A DNA stretch of 64,000 nucleotides from Wielerella bovis (GTDB lineage: Bacteria; Pseudomonadota; Gammaproteobacteria; Burkholderiales; Neisseriaceae), in NCBI RefSeq assembly GCF_022354465.1, contig NZ_CP092361.1, positions 1,054,001 to 1,118,000 on the forward strand, in the 5' to 3' direction. Under the pieces are notes generated by a model. The model worked only from the letters and a program-made list of their open reading frames with translations, ran no database searches and was not told the DNA's origin. Below are positions 1 through 8,782 of the stretch, piece after piece. A program made the translations under genes and the position numbers. Position 1 is the first letter of the stretch; each line of letters opens with the position of its first letter.

Positions 1-2154
1 GCCTTTCAAAATATCGCGTTCAATGTTTTCGCGTTGTGGCATAGCTGGGTGTTTGTAGTTTTCGTTCATCACGGTCAAGTAGTAGAACACGTCTTCTTGT
101 TCCACATACATGCGGCGCAAACCGTCTTGTACAATAACCGCCAATTCGTATTGATATGTTGGGTCATAAGACAAGCAGTTGGGAATTAAGTCTGCCTGAA
201 TGTGGCTGTGACCGTCTTCGTGTTGCAAACCTTCACCGTTCAAAGTCGTGCGACCAGCCGTGCCGCCAATCAAGAAACCGCGTGCATGCATGTCGCCAGC
301 TGCCCAAGCCAAATCGCCTACGCGTTGGAAACCAAACATTGAGTAATAAATGTAGAATGGAATCATGGCATAGCGATTGTTCGCGTAAGAAGTTGCCGCG
401 GCAATCCAGTCTGCCATTGCACCCGGTTCATTGATGCCTTCTTGCAAAATTTGACCGTCAATGGATTCTTTGTAGAACATCAACTGGTCTTTGTCTTGTG
501 GCGTGTACAACTGACCTTTCAAGTTCCAAATGCCGTATTGACGGAACATACCTTCCATACCAAAAGTACGGCTTTCGTCTGGCACAATCGGTACAATGCG
601 TTTGCCCAGTTGTTTGTCTTTCAACAAAGTATTCAAAATGCGAACGAATGCCATTGTGGTAGAAAATTCACGGTCGCCACTGGATTGTAATTGTGTATCA
701 AATGTTTCCAAAGCAGGAATTGGCAAGGCATCGTTTACAGGATTACGCGCTGGCAGATAACCGCCCAAAGCATTGCGACGTTCGCGCAGATAGCGCATTT
801 CTTCGCTGTCTTCTGGGAAACGGAAGTAAGGCAAATCGCCACTATCAATTTGCTCATCAGTAACTTGAATGCCAAAACGAGTACGGAATTGTTTCAAGGA
901 TGCCACGTCCATTTTTTTGGCTTGGTGTGCTACGTTTTGACCTTCACCAGATGCACCCATACCATAACCTTTAATGGTTTTTGCCAAAATCACAGTAGGA
1001 CGACCGTCTGCATTATTCACCGCTTCGTGGTAAGCAGCGTAAATTTTGTGTGGGTCATGACCACCACGGTTCAGCGCCCATACTTCATCGTCTGACATAT
1101 TCGCAACCATGGCTTTCAATTCAGGCGTATTGAAGAAATGTTCACGTACATATGCGCCGTCTTTTGATTTGTAAGTTTGGTAGTCGCCGTCCAATACTTC
1201 TTCCATGCGTTGTTTCAATAGATTGTCAGTATCGTTTGCCAGCAAAGCATCCCAACGACGACCCCAAATTACTTTAATCACATTCCAACCTGCGCCACGG
1301 AATGTGCCTTCAAATTCCTGAATGATTTTGCCATTACCGTGAACAGGACCGTCCAAACGTTGTAAGTTACAGTTAATCACAAAAATCAGGTTATCCAAAC
1401 CTTCGCGTGCAGCCAATGAAATCGCACCCAAAGATTCAGGTTCGCTCATTTCGCCGTCGCCACAGAAACACCATACTTTGCGACCAGCGGTTTTGCTCAA
1501 ACCACGAGAATCCAAGTATTTCAAGAAACGTGCTTGGTAAATCGCCATGAGTGGACCCAAGCCCATAGATACGGTGGGGAATTGCCAGAAATCAGGCATT
1601 AAATGTGGATGTGGGTAAGAAGACAAACCATTGCCTTCAATTTCTTGACGGAAGTTGTTCAATTGTTCTTCGCTCAAACGACCTTCCACAAACGCGCGAG
1701 AATACACACCTGGTGCAGCATGACCTTGGATGAAAATCATGTCACCTTCTTCACCATTTTCGCCTTTGGCTTTCCAGAAGTGGTTAAAACCAACATCATA
1801 CAAAGTTGCTGATGATGCGAAAGACGAAATGTGTCCGCCCAATTCCAAATCTTTTTTACCTGCACGCAGTACCATTGCGGCAGCATTCCAGCGAATCGCA
1901 GAACGAATACGGTGTTCCAATTCATGATTGCCAGGAGATTTGACTTCTTTACCAACAGGAATGGTATTCAAATAAGCAGTAGTGGCGTCAAAAGGTAAAT
2001 GCACACCGCGACGACGGGTGTATTTAACCAAGTTTTCCAAGATAAAATGAGCGCGTTCTGCGCCTTCATTTTGCAGAACTGACGCTAATGAATCCAACCA
2101 TTCTTGGGTTTCAATAGGGTCAACATCATGAACTGCATTGTGTGTTTGAGACAT
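1..2154 (-). CDS. aceE: Pyruvate dehydrogenase E1 component (partial, C-terminus off window)
   Basis: This is the decarboxylating, thiamine-diphosphate-dependent E1 subunit of the pyruvate dehydrogenase complex, which turns pyruvate into acetyl-CoA in the cytoplasm. The frame is open for 718 codons from the ATG at 2154 to the left edge, so the gene is cut by the window. The family is about 890 residues long, so roughly the last 170 are missing. An AAGGA ribosome site precedes the ATG. Visible hallmarks are an N-terminal HxxFxLxNL-like stretch, the histidine-rich QGHAAPGVYSRAF region near residues 143-155, and the thiamine-diphosphate motif beginning GDGE at about residue 232 and ending INCN near 260. 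The lipoyl transferase gene aceF would be expected further left. Assignment is secure. Confidence 0.97.
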   Translation of the reverse strand, partial: MSQTHNAVHDVDPIETQEWLDSLASVLQNEGAERAHFILENLVKYTRRRGVHLPFDATTAYLNTIPVGKEVKSPGNHELEHRIRSAIRWNAAAMVLRAGKKDLELGGHISSFASSATLYDVGFNHFWKAKGENGEEGDMIFIQGHAAPGVYSRAFVEGRLSEEQLNNFRQEIEGNGLSSYPHPHLMPDFWQFPTVSMGLGPLMAIYQARFLKYLDSRGLSKTAGRKVWCFCGDGEMSEPESLGAISLAAREGLDNLIFVINCNLQRLDGPVHGNGKIIQEFEGTFRGAGWNVIKVIWGRRWDALLANDTDNLLKQRMEEVLDGDYQTYKSKDGAYVREHFFNTPELKAMVANMSDDEVWALNRGGHDPHKIYAAYHEAVNNADGRPTVILAKTIKGYGMGASGEGQNVAHQAKKMDVASLKQFRTRFGIQVTDEQIDSGDLPYFRFPEDSEEMRYLRERRNALGGYLPARNPVNDALPIPALETFDTQLQSSGDREFSTTMAFVRILNTLLKDKQLGKRIVPIVPDESRTFGMEGMFRQYGIWNLKGQLYTPQDKDQLMFYKESIDGQILQEGINEPGAMADWIAAATSYANNRYAMIPFYIYYSMFGFQRVGDLAWAAGDMHARGFLIGGTAGRTTLNGEGLQHEDGHSHIQADLIPNCLSYDPTYQYELAVIVQDGLRRMYVEQEDVFYYLTVMNENYKHPAMPQRENIERDILKG

Positions 2155-2492
2155 ATTGTCTATCCTTCAAAATCAAGTGCGAAGTTGAAATAAAACTTCA
2201 ATTTAGTTGTAATAGTTGCATGGTAACAAATGAAGATTAAATTATATCTTGAATCATTTGTATTCATGCAGACGAAAAACTTGTAGATTGTATTCCTAAT
2301 TTGATATAAATTCAAATTGAGGCAGCCTGAAAACTAATTTTGTGTCATAAAACTCAGTTTTTATCATAAAAAATGAAATTATTTGTTTCTTTGTATCAAT
2401 AGGGTACATTGACAAGGAATTTATTTGCTTGTTGTGAAGTTAATGTGGCACAATTCTTGGTTTTTCTTTTGCAAGGTACTTGGTTATTTTTT
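2155..2492. other. Divergent intergenic region between aceE and trkH
   Basis: This AT-rich stretch separates the divergently transcribed aceE and trkH genes. It contains one full uptake sequence near 2320 and no convincing open reading frame. Both promoters must lie here, but no single -35/-10 pair stands out enough to be named. A reading frame continuous with trkH extends back to a TTG at 2409, but this is not favoured as the trkH start. Confidence 0.5.
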
Positions 2493-3947
2493 ATGCGAAA
2501 AATTATTCCCATTATTCATATTTTGTCTAAACTGGGTATGTTATTTGCCTTGCTAATGGCGTTTCCAGCAATCGTTTCATTTATTTATGATGATTCCGCG
2601 TTTTCTATTTTTTGGCGTATTGCAGCAATAACAGAAATAATATCATTTGGTATTTGGTTTATTACACGCGAATATCAGCGTGAATTGCGTCCTCGGGATG
2701 GTTTCTCGCTTGTTGTTATGCTTTGGGTGGGATTTGCCATCATTGCCGCGACTCCATTCTATTTTTATTTTCCCGATATGTCGTTTACCGATGCTTTTTT
2801 TGAAGCTATGAGTGGTTTAACAACCACAGGAGCAACCGTCATTTCAGGTTTGGATACATTGCAACCTTCTCTTAATTTTTGGCGACACATGCTCAATTGG
2901 CTCGGCGGTATGGGAATTATCGTGTTGGCGGTTGCTGTTTTACCAATATTGGGTGTGGGTGGTACGCAATTATTTAAAGCAGAAATTGCAGGTATTGATA
3001 AAGACAGCAAAACAGCACCACGCATTTCGCAAACTGCTAAACAATTATGGCAATTTTATGTAATGTGTACATTATTGGTTTGTTTGGCATTACGTTGGGC
3101 AGGCATGAATTGGTTTGATGCGATTTGTCATGCTATGTCATCATTTGCTTTGGGAGGCTTCTCTACGCATGATGATAGTATTGCGTACTTTGATTCCGTT
3201 GCGATAGAAATTGTGATTATGACAGCAACATTAATAGGAGGGATTAATTTTGCCAATCACTTTGCGGTATTAAGGCAGAAAAAATTGCGTATATATTGGC
3301 GCGATGCAGAAGTTAGGGTCATGACAACTGTTTTGATTAGTAGCATATTGATTGCAAGTTGGTATTTATCCTACAAAGGTTTTTACACATTTACCGATGC
3401 CTTACGTTATGTCAGCTTTAACTATGTATCTATTGGTCTAGCAAGTGGATTTGCCAATGCTGACTTTGCTACTTGGCCATTATTAGTTTCACTATGGATG
3501 TTTTTATTGGCGAATTTGCTAGCCAATACAGGTTCAATGGGTGGCGGCATTAAACTCGCTCGCGTTATTGCATTGGCAAAAATTTTTCTTCGTGAAACAA
3601 CGTTATTGCAACATCCAAATGCAGTTCATACAGTTAAAGTAAATGGTAGGGCATTATCTGACCATGTAGCAATGGCAATTATGGCATTTATTTTTGCTTA
3701 TTTTGTAACCGTTGTATTGTTTACATTTTTGATGATGATGACAGGGATGGATTTGGTTACAGGTTTAACTGCTATTATTGCTTGTATTACCAACGCTGGG
3801 CCAGGTTTAGGGTCGGTTGGTCCTAGTCAGAATTATGCCGAGTTAAGTATTATTCAGAAATGGTTGTGTACCATTGTCATGCTATTAGGACGATTGGAAA
3901 TTTTTACAGTTCTTATTTTATTTACACCGACTTATTGGAAAAAATGA
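2493..3947 (+). CDS. trkH: Trk/Ktr-type potassium uptake membrane subunit
   Basis: This is an inner-membrane potassium channel subunit of the TrkH family, normally gated by the cytoplasmic NAD-binding protein TrkA. The 484-residue product matches the usual length of about 483 when the ATG at 2493 is used; a TTG 28 codons upstream is possible but adds an unmatched leader. The protein is strongly hydrophobic. It shows the repeated pore loops of the family, recognisable by their glycines: SGLTTTGATVI near residue 110, GGFSTHDD, ASGFANADF and TNAGPGLGSVG. The conserved C-terminal region GRLEIFTVL is present. No trkA is seen in the window, so its partner must be encoded elsewhere. The gene stands alone and diverges from aceE. 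Confidence 0.95.
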   Translation: MRKIIPIIHILSKLGMLFALLMAFPAIVSFIYDDSAFSIFWRIAAITEIISFGIWFITREYQRELRPRDGFSLVVMLWVGFAIIAATPFYFYFPDMSFTDAFFEAMSGLTTTGATVISGLDTLQPSLNFWRHMLNWLGGMGIIVLAVAVLPILGVGGTQLFKAEIAGIDKDSKTAPRISQTAKQLWQFYVMCTLLVCLALRWAGMNWFDAICHAMSSFALGGFSTHDDSIAYFDSVAIEIVIMTATLIGGINFANHFAVLRQKKLRIYWRDAEVRVMTTVLISSILIASWYLSYKGFYTFTDALRYVSFNYVSIGLASGFANADFATWPLLVSLWMFLLANLLANTGSMGGGIKLARVIALAKIFLRETTLLQHPNAVHTVKVNGRALSDHVAMAIMAFIFAYFVTVVLFTFLMMMTGMDLVTGLTAIIACITNAGPGLGSVGPSQNYAELSIIQKWLCTIVMLLGRLEIFTVLILFTPTYWKK

Positions 3948-4130
3948 GACACTTTTTGCAAAATTTTCAGTAAAGTTTACTTTTTATTTGCCTAATTGTT
4001 AATTTGGCTAGACAGTCTAAAAAATGTGTGTAGAATGCGAAAAATTGAGAACATGATTTCCTGAAAATAAAGCATGAAATCTTAAATATCATTTAATAAC
4101 ATACATTTAATCAAGTTAAGGAGCTAAATA

Positions 4131-4331
4131 ATGGCACAATCAAAAATTATGGTAAGTGGTATGAACAGTAAGCAAGATGGCGATAAAGTGGCAGAACAAA
4201 CCAGCAATATAGCAGGTGTTAAATTTGTCAATGCCAACCATGAGCAAGGTTTTGTTATTGTCACTCATGGCGATGATTTTGATGAAGCTGCATTCAAAGC
4301 AGCAGTTGCAGCAGCTGGGTTTAGTGCATAA
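4131..4331 (+). CDS. Small HMA-fold-like protein without the metal-binding cysteines
   Basis: This 66-residue cytoplasmic protein starts at an ATG preceded by AAGGAG. Its length and pattern (IMVSGMN, then a helix, GVKFVNANHEQGFVIVTH, then a C-terminal helix ending AAAGFSA) resemble CopZ-type heavy-metal-associated domains. Where those carry GMTCxxC, this protein has GMNSKQD and contains no cysteine at all, so classical copper(I) binding is not possible. The strong ribosome site and clean codon use argue that the gene is expressed. It is isolated, 180 bp after trkH and before a repeat cluster. The HMA relationship is inference from pattern only; it could also be another small beta-alpha-beta protein. 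Confidence 0.7.
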   Translation: MAQSKIMVSGMNSKQDGDKVAEQTSNIAGVKFVNANHEQGFVIVTHGDDFDEAAFKAAVAAAGFSA

Positions 4332-4379
4332 ATTTTATATAAAAAATTAAGGCAGCCTGAAATCTTTGCAAAATCCAAA

Positions 4380-4574
4380 AAGGTAGTTTGGATTCTTTAA
4401 TCTAATATTTTCTATATTTAACAGTAATTTATTTTATAGTCGTTTCAAATACAAATAGTACAGCGTTGCCAACGCCCTTATGTACTAGATGTACACGGCG
4501 GTCGTTGTCGCCTTGTACGTGTTAATTTGAAACGACTATATTTGAAAATTGTCAGATGCAAGTATCAAATCTAC
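4380..4574. repeat. R5-family element (GTAGGTC ends), copy interrupted by a Correia-like element
   Basis: The two flanks (about 4380-4434 and 4541-4574) match, as one interrupted sequence, the dispersed element at 24250-24338 read in reverse. The left flank keeps GGATTCTTTAATCTAATATT and the right flank keeps ATCAAATCTAC. The Correia-like element at 4435-4540 sits inside it, so this copy is older than that insertion. Confidence 0.65.
4435..4540. repeat. Correia-like inverted-repeat element, copy A (106 bp)
   Basis: The element has perfect 16-bp terminal inverted repeats, TATAGTCGTTTCAAAT and its complement. Its core contains GTACAGCGTTGCCAACGCCC, TTATGTACTAGATGTACACG and GTTGTCGCCTTGTACG. 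Termini, size and core layout parallel Neisseria Correia repeat enclosed elements, but the sequence is distinct. It encodes no protein. It lies inside an older R5 repeat, with the element ends abutting TA. Confidence 0.85.
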
Positions 4575-4643
4575 AAGTTTTCAGGCTGCCTAAATAGATT
4601 GTGCAGGGATTTTAATCTGAAAATCTGCATTTACAGCACAATT

Positions 4644-4916
4644 TTAAGATTGGTATTTATCAATCAACTTAACAGTTTTCACTTTATTTTTATCACTTTG
4701 ATTGCGCCAATTATCAATATAATTTTTTAAAGTTTCATTATTCAAAATCAACTTCACTAATTGTTTCATATTTTCTGGGTTATCTTTATTGAAACCATGT
4801 TCTGATATAAAAGCGTTCTGGTTTTTACCCAGTGTTTCGGCAATTTCTTTTTCTGATTTAGTCGTCAATTGAGCAATAAAATCATAGTCATCAATCAAAC
4901 TTTCTTTATCCTCCAC
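4644..4916 (-). CDS. Hypothetical protein, 90 residues
   Basis: This is a small, highly charged, probably cytoplasmic protein of no recognised family. The frame opens with GTG at 4916; a GGAGG directly overlaps that codon, so translation may really begin at the in-frame TTG six codons later. The predicted product is helix-rich (DYDFIAQLTTKSEKEIAETL near the N-terminus, LVKLILNNETLKNYID near the middle). It has no signal peptide or membrane segment. It lies between two Correia-like elements, a typical place for gene remnants, so it may be a fragment. Codon use is plausible but support is weak. Confidence 0.4.
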   Translation of the reverse strand: MEDKESLIDDYDFIAQLTTKSEKEIAETLGKNQNAFISEHGFNKDNPENMKQLVKLILNNETLKNYIDNWRNQSDKNKVKTVKLIDKYQS

Positions 4917-5003
4917 AAAATACCCATACCCACAATATTATAAATTTTGCTAAAAATTGAGGTAAATAACAAATTTGTGTATTTCAAGGCAGCCTGAAAT
5001 TTT

Positions 5004-5141
5004 TGTAATCTCCTAGATTTGCATTCAACTCAAATTGATGATTCTAAAAAAGAATTTATATATGAATTGTGTGGATTAGTGGTGCATGACAAAGAAATGT
5101 ACCTAAAGATGGGCTTGGATACAGATTTTAATTTCTACTAG
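5004..5141 (+). pseudogene. Possible decayed coding remnant
   Basis: A 45-codon open frame ends at TAG 5141 and has no ATG start or ribosome site. It reads through IDDSKKEFIYELCGL and then HDKEMYLKMGLDTDFNFY, which looks protein-like rather than random. The frame is closed upstream by a TGA inside an uptake sequence. The family is unknown and this may be coincidence. Confidence 0.2.
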
Positions 5142-5350
5142 AGGCTAATGATACTATTTAGTGATATTGAGTGTGATGTTGATTTTGTAGGATAATATAT
5201 CCAATTTGAGTAAAGATAGCAAATTGATTTGTGTAGCTAAAATGCAAGTTAATACTGTTTATTGGTAAGTATTTTCAATTTTACATTGGGTGTTATTGAA
5301 TGATATTGGTATTTTCGTTGATTTGCTGTAAATAACGCCAGTTTAAATGA

Positions 5351-5457
5351 TATAGTCGTTTCAAATACAAATAGTACAGCGTTGCTAACTCCCTTATGTA
5401 CTAGATGTACACGGCGGTCGTTGTCGCTTTGTATGTGTTAATTTGAAACGACTTATA
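5351..5457. repeat. Correia-like inverted-repeat element, copy B
   Basis: This is almost identical to copy A at 4435-4540, with the same TATAGTCGTTTCAAAT left end and the same core. The right end reads ATTTGAAACGACTTATA, carrying one extra T that breaks perfect pairing of the last bases. It is non-coding and lies about 250 bp upstream of dut. Confidence 0.85.
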
Positions 5458-5705
5458 CATTTTTAAAATTAACTAACTTATCGCGTAGATACCACACAAG
5501 AGCTTTTAGGCTGCCTGAAAAAATGAAATGATGTGGATGTATAAAGTCGCATGAGCAATGGGTGCTTATCCTACGCCATTGTAAATAGTACATAAACTGG
5601 CTGATAATGCTGTATTGTTTTTATTTTAACACCTATAAAACCAGTTTTTATCAAATTATCAATTTGATAAATATAGATTCGGAATATTTTTTGAGGAAAA
5701 AAAAC

Positions 5706-6161
5706 ATGGCTCAACCTACAGTACAATTAAAAATTATCAACCCAAAAATGGCTCAACAGTTGCCGCAATATGCTACCAGCGGTAGTGCAGGATTGGATTT
5801 ACGCGCGTGCTTGGACGAGCCCATCACTTTGCAAGCAGGCGAAACTAAATTAATTCCAACAGGCATTGCCATTTATTTAGACAATCCCAATTTGGCGGCG
5901 ATGTTGTTGCCTCGCTCGGGTTTGGGACACAAACATGGCATCGTATTGGGCAATTTGGTTGGTTTGATTGACTCGGATTATCAAGGCGAATTGATGGTTT
6001 CCCTGTGGAATCGTGGACAAACTGCATTTACGATTGAGCCAATGGAACGCATCGCGCAAATGGTCATTGTGCCTGTGGTTCAGGCAGCCTTTGAATTGGT
6101 AGATGAATTTGCGGCAAGTGAACGTGGTGAAGGTGGTTTTGGTAGCACAGGACGCGCGTAA
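5706..6161 (+). CDS. dut: Deoxyuridine 5'-triphosphate nucleotidohydrolase (dUTPase)
   Basis: This trimeric enzyme hydrolyses dUTP to dUMP and pyrophosphate, supplying thymidylate synthesis and keeping uracil out of DNA. The 151-residue product has all five family motifs in order: [24 protein letters not shown] with the catalytic aspartate, ERIAQMV, and the C-terminal glycine-rich lid [11 protein letters not shown]. The ATG at 5706, preceded by GAGG, gives the usual length; an upstream in-frame start would add 33 unmatched residues. The stop overlaps the start of the next gene by one base (TAATG), which indicates translational coupling with fau. Confidence 0.97.
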   Translation: MAQPTVQLKIINPKMAQQLPQYATSGSAGLDLRACLDEPITLQAGETKLIPTGIAIYLDNPNLAAMLLPRSGLGHKHGIVLGNLVGLIDSDYQGELMVSLWNRGQTAFTIEPMERIAQMVIVPVVQAAFELVDEFAASERGEGGFGSTGRA

Positions 6162-6781
6162 TGTTTGCCCCATTGGAAAATGTGTCAAACAAAAAAGACG
6201 TGCGCCATTATTTGCGCCAACTGCGTAAAAGGCAGCCTGAAAATAGTCGCAAAATAGCGGAAAAACGTGCTAATCATTATTTAAAACCATGGATTAAACG
6301 TGGAAAACGAATTGCGGTTTATTGGGCGATTGGTAGCGAAATGCGTTTGGATTCGTTTATTCAGGCTGCTCAACAGCGCGGCGCATACATTTATTTGCCA
6401 TATATTGAGCCACATTCTTTGCGTTTATGGTTTACACCGTTACCCACAAAAATAAAAGGCAGCCTGAAACCTGAACGCCAACGTGTGAAAAATAAGTTGC
6501 ATATTCCCCAGTTTGCAGGGAAAAAAATCCGTGCTGACCGTTTGCATACGCTGGTGTTGCCGATGGTTGGGATTGACCAGCATGGTTATCGTTTGGGGCA
6601 GGGCGGTGGTTATTATGATTACACATTGGCATCGTGCATGGGCAAACGTGTGCCACAGAAAATTGCGTTCGGTTTTGCCTGTCAAGCGGTAGCAGAATTG
6701 CCGTGTGAACCACATGATATGCGTATGGATTATTTTGTTTGTGAAAAAGGTGTAATCAAAATAGGCAGCCTGAAAAGATAA
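6161..6781 (+). CDS. fau: 5-formyltetrahydrofolate cyclo-ligase
   Basis: This cytoplasmic enzyme of folate salvage converts 5-formyl-THF to 5,10-methenyl-THF using ATP. The 206-residue product contains the family signature around LGQGGGYYDYTL, the N-terminal basic segment KRQPENSRK and the mid-region VYWAIGSEMRLDSFI. The start overlaps the dut stop by one base. Uptake sequences are read in frame three times: as RQPE near residue 24, as GSLKPE near residue 100, and as GSLKR at the C-terminus, where the sequence sits directly before the stop. The downstream lipoprotein gene follows after four bases, so dut, fau and that gene probably form one operon. Confidence 0.95.
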   Translation: MFAPLENVSNKKDVRHYLRQLRKRQPENSRKIAEKRANHYLKPWIKRGKRIAVYWAIGSEMRLDSFIQAAQQRGAYIYLPYIEPHSLRLWFTPLPTKIKGSLKPERQRVKNKLHIPQFAGKKIRADRLHTLVLPMVGIDQHGYRLGQGGGYYDYTLASCMGKRVPQKIAFGFACQAVAELPCEPHDMRMDYFVCEKGVIKIGSLKR

Positions 6782-6785
6782 ATAA

Positions 6786-7484
6786 ATGATAAAAAAGATT
6801 ATTTTAATTTTATTATTGTGTGCGCAAGCAGCGTGTACTTCGGTGATTTGGAATGGTGGTATTTACGATGCCGACCGTGCGATTGATACGGAAAACATCA
6901 CGCAGCATACCGAAAACGATATGATTGTAGGCGTTTCTGTAGTAACGGAAACGCCGAATGAGCCATTATCGGGTCGTTTGGTCTTGCAAGGCGTGCGTTA
7001 TTGGTATGCGGTGCGAGCGGATGTGTCGCGTGATTTGACGTATGTTTTACAAACCAAATTGCCTCGCCAATATCGGATTGTGGCACCGTATAGAGGTAAT
7101 GTATTGCGCCAATTACCTGTGGTAGTGCAAGATAAGTATCAGTTTCATAGTGATTTTTGCTTGGATTATTGGGTTCGTGCAAATGAACCTAATTCGGCAC
7201 AAACATTGCGAGCAATGGGGTTTCAGCAGCAAATAGCGGATACGCATTGGCGTAAATGTTTTGCCTTAGTGGGCGATGTGTATGCTAAACCTGATTATGC
7301 GGCGCAAAAGGTGCAAGTTTTAACACAACGCATTCCTGTTGCATTAACCATGAAAAGCATGCAAACCAAAGTGCAGCCTGAAAAATTGGCGCGTAATGTA
7401 TTGCTTACACCATTGGGTTTGGCGATAGATGTGATGGGTGGTGCGATTATGTTGCCTATATTGATTATTGGCGATTTGTTGTGA
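6786..7484 (+). CDS. Putative lipoprotein, 232 residues
   Basis: An N-terminal signal (MIKKIILILLLCAQAAC) ends in a lipobox with the acylated cysteine at residue 17, so the mature protein should be a membrane-anchored lipoprotein. The body has two further cysteine-containing stretches (FHSDFCLDYW and HWRKCFALVG) and a hydrophobic C-terminus, LGLAIDVMGGAIMLPILI, which could be a membrane segment. No enzymatic family is recognised. It follows fau by four bases and is likely co-transcribed. It ends before a hairpin of two opposed uptake sequences shared with the convergent hydrolase gene. Function unknown. Confidence 0.85.
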   Translation: MIKKIILILLLCAQAACTSVIWNGGIYDADRAIDTENITQHTENDMIVGVSVVTETPNEPLSGRLVLQGVRYWYAVRADVSRDLTYVLQTKLPRQYRIVAPYRGNVLRQLPVVVQDKYQFHSDFCLDYWVRANEPNSAQTLRAMGFQQQIADTHWRKCFALVGDVYAKPDYAAQKVQVLTQRIPVALTMKSMQTKVQPEKLARNVLLTPLGLAIDVMGGAIMLPILIIGDLL

Positions 7485-7518
7485 TTTTTAGGTGGCTTGA
7501 ATAGGTATTGCAACAGTT

Positions 7519-7563
7519 TCAGGCTGCCTTTTTTGGTCATAAATCATAAAAGGCAGCCTGAAA
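7519..7563. terminator. Uptake-sequence-pair hairpin between convergent genes
   Basis: Two opposed uptake sequences (TTTCAGGCTGCCTTTT and AAAAGGCAGCCTGAAAA) form a stem with T- and A-rich flanks, suited to terminate transcription from both sides. It separates the convergent lipoprotein gene and the isochorismatase-like gene. Confidence 0.7.
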
Positions 7564-7567
7564 ACAT

Positions 7568-8104
7568 TTATTGAATTAACTGAGAAATTTCTTTGAAATG
7601 CGGATGTTTCGCATCTTGCATCAGCATAAACAATAGGCTTTCAATATTACTGATGATTGCACCTGCTGCACGCATTTGCTCCAAGCCATTGATTTTGTTT
7701 TCAATCGCTCGAGAGGTAACGCATTCTTGTGGCACATAAACATTCAAGCCAGCATCGCGCATATCCAATGCGGTTTGCAGCACGCAAATATGGGTTTCGC
7801 AGCCAATTAAGATGATATTTTCAGGCTGCCTTGTGCGGACAATGGCATGAATATCATCAATCCACGCCGAAAAACGTATTTTGGCAAATATGGGTGCATC
7901 GGGTATTAAGGTGATAATTTCAGGCAGCGTTGCGCCTAAACCTTTGGGATATTGCTCGGTTATGGCGATAGCTACGTCCAAAATATTTGCACCTTCAATC
8001 ATGCGACGACTAGCAGCGGTAAATTCGGTATTTTGATGTAAAACGGGTAGCAAGCGTTCTTGAATATCCACCACCAATAATAATGTATTGTCGGGCGTGA
8101 GCAT
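7568..8104 (-). CDS. Isochorismatase-like cysteine hydrolase
   Basis: This 178-residue cytoplasmic protein belongs to the isochorismatase-like fold, closest in style to the YcaC group. The catalytic triad can be placed as Asp13 (LLVVDIQ), Lys75 (IFAKIRFSAW) and Cys107 (GCETHICVLQ). The physiological substrate of this branch is not known, so calling it an isochorismatase would over-reach. The ATG at 8104 is preceded by AAAGGAAA; an upstream start would add 20 residues without family support. An uptake sequence read in frame gives RTRQPENI near residue 92. The gene appears monocistronic, with terminator-like hairpins on both sides. Confidence 0.88.
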   Translation of the reverse strand: MLTPDNTLLLVVDIQERLLPVLHQNTEFTAASRRMIEGANILDVAIAITEQYPKGLGATLPEIITLIPDAPIFAKIRFSAWIDDIHAIVRTRQPENIILIGCETHICVLQTALDMRDAGLNVYVPQECVTSRAIENKINGLEQMRAAGAIISNIESLLFMLMQDAKHPHFKEISQLIQ

Positions 8105-8181
8105 ACGGTTTCCTTTCTTGTGTTGTGCGGACAAGCGCAAAATTATACGCTGGATATAGGGCAAAAATAATGGCTGGCTTG

Positions 8182-8215
8182 AAAAAAGACCAAAACAAAA
8201 GTTTTGGTCTTTTTT
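8182..8215. terminator. Intrinsic terminator downstream of the 8228-8731 lipoprotein gene
   Basis: A perfect stem of AAAAAAGACCAAAAC and GTTTTGGTCTTTTTT around an AAAA loop. Read on the minus strand it ends in a T run just after the lipoprotein stop codon. Confidence 0.8.
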
Positions 8216-8227
8216 CAGGCTGCCTCA

Positions 8228-8731
8228 TTAACGTTGAGTTACCGAACCGTTTTTATAATTATATTGCTGCATCACATTACCATTGATGGCGTACACCGTA
8301 TATGTGCCATCTTTGGGGTGCGCGCGAAATTCAAAAACGCTGTCGCGTGGCAACAACATCACATCAGTGCGTTTTTCACCTGTGCCATAAAAATCTTGCA
8401 CCAAGAAACCATCGCTTTGTTTGCTGATGAGTTTACGATAGAAACCACCTTTAACTGCGCTATCGGTTGGTGTGCCTTGTGTGTCAAAATAGGTCAAAAT
8501 TTGTGTTTCGGTAACATGAATGCCACCATTGCTGACCGTTTCGCTGCTAACCGTTGGTTTATTTTTATCAAAAGTCAGCGGAATATTGATGCTTGTCCCC
8601 AAGCCCACATGGTTGCCAATCATGCCACCCAAACCGACACCTAATGATACACCACTACCATTGACACCAACGCCTGTGCAGCCTGAAAGTATCATTGCCA
8701 CACAAATAGCTGAAAATGAAGTTTTTTTCAT
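8228..8731 (-). CDS. Putative lipoprotein, 167 residues
   Basis: The protein begins MKKTSFSAICVAMILSGC, a signal peptide with a lipobox cysteine at residue 18. It continues with a glycine-rich region (VGVNGSGVSLGVGLGGMIG) that could form a membrane-associated hairpin. The rest is polar and ends KNGSVTQR. A GGAT ribosome site precedes the ATG at 8731, which fits the signal sequence better than the start seven codons upstream. No functional family is recognised. It is single, with an uptake-sequence hairpin upstream and a strong terminator downstream. Confidence 0.85.
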   Translation of the reverse strand: MKKTSFSAICVAMILSGCTGVGVNGSGVSLGVGLGGMIGNHVGLGTSINIPLTFDKNKPTVSSETVSNGGIHVTETQILTYFDTQGTPTDSAVKGGFYRKLISKQSDGFLVQDFYGTGEKRTDVMLLPRDSVFEFRAHPKDGTYTVYAINGNVMQQYNYKNGSVTQR

Positions 8732-8782
8732 TATATTTATCCTATTTAACAAGAATCAAAACAAGTTTAATCATACAAGCAA

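Larger units (their letters stand above)
4917..5705. other. Long non-coding, repeat-bearing gap before dut
   Basis: This 789-bp stretch holds one full Correia-like element (5351-5457), uptake sequences near 4990 and 5510, and a possible decayed coding remnant at 5004-5141. A segment at about 5236-5300 is also found in diverged form at 16883-16945. No intact gene is evident, and the dut promoter should lie near its right end. Confidence 0.55.

Noticed and set aside
2409-2492. Upstream TTG start for trkH
   Set aside because: It would add 28 residues without family support; the ATG at 2493 gives the usual TrkH length.
4435-4540. Correia-like element as a small RNA gene or terminator
   Set aside because: Multiple near-identical copies with shared ends and TA duplications fit a mobile element; no promoter or T run is consistent with a dedicated terminator.
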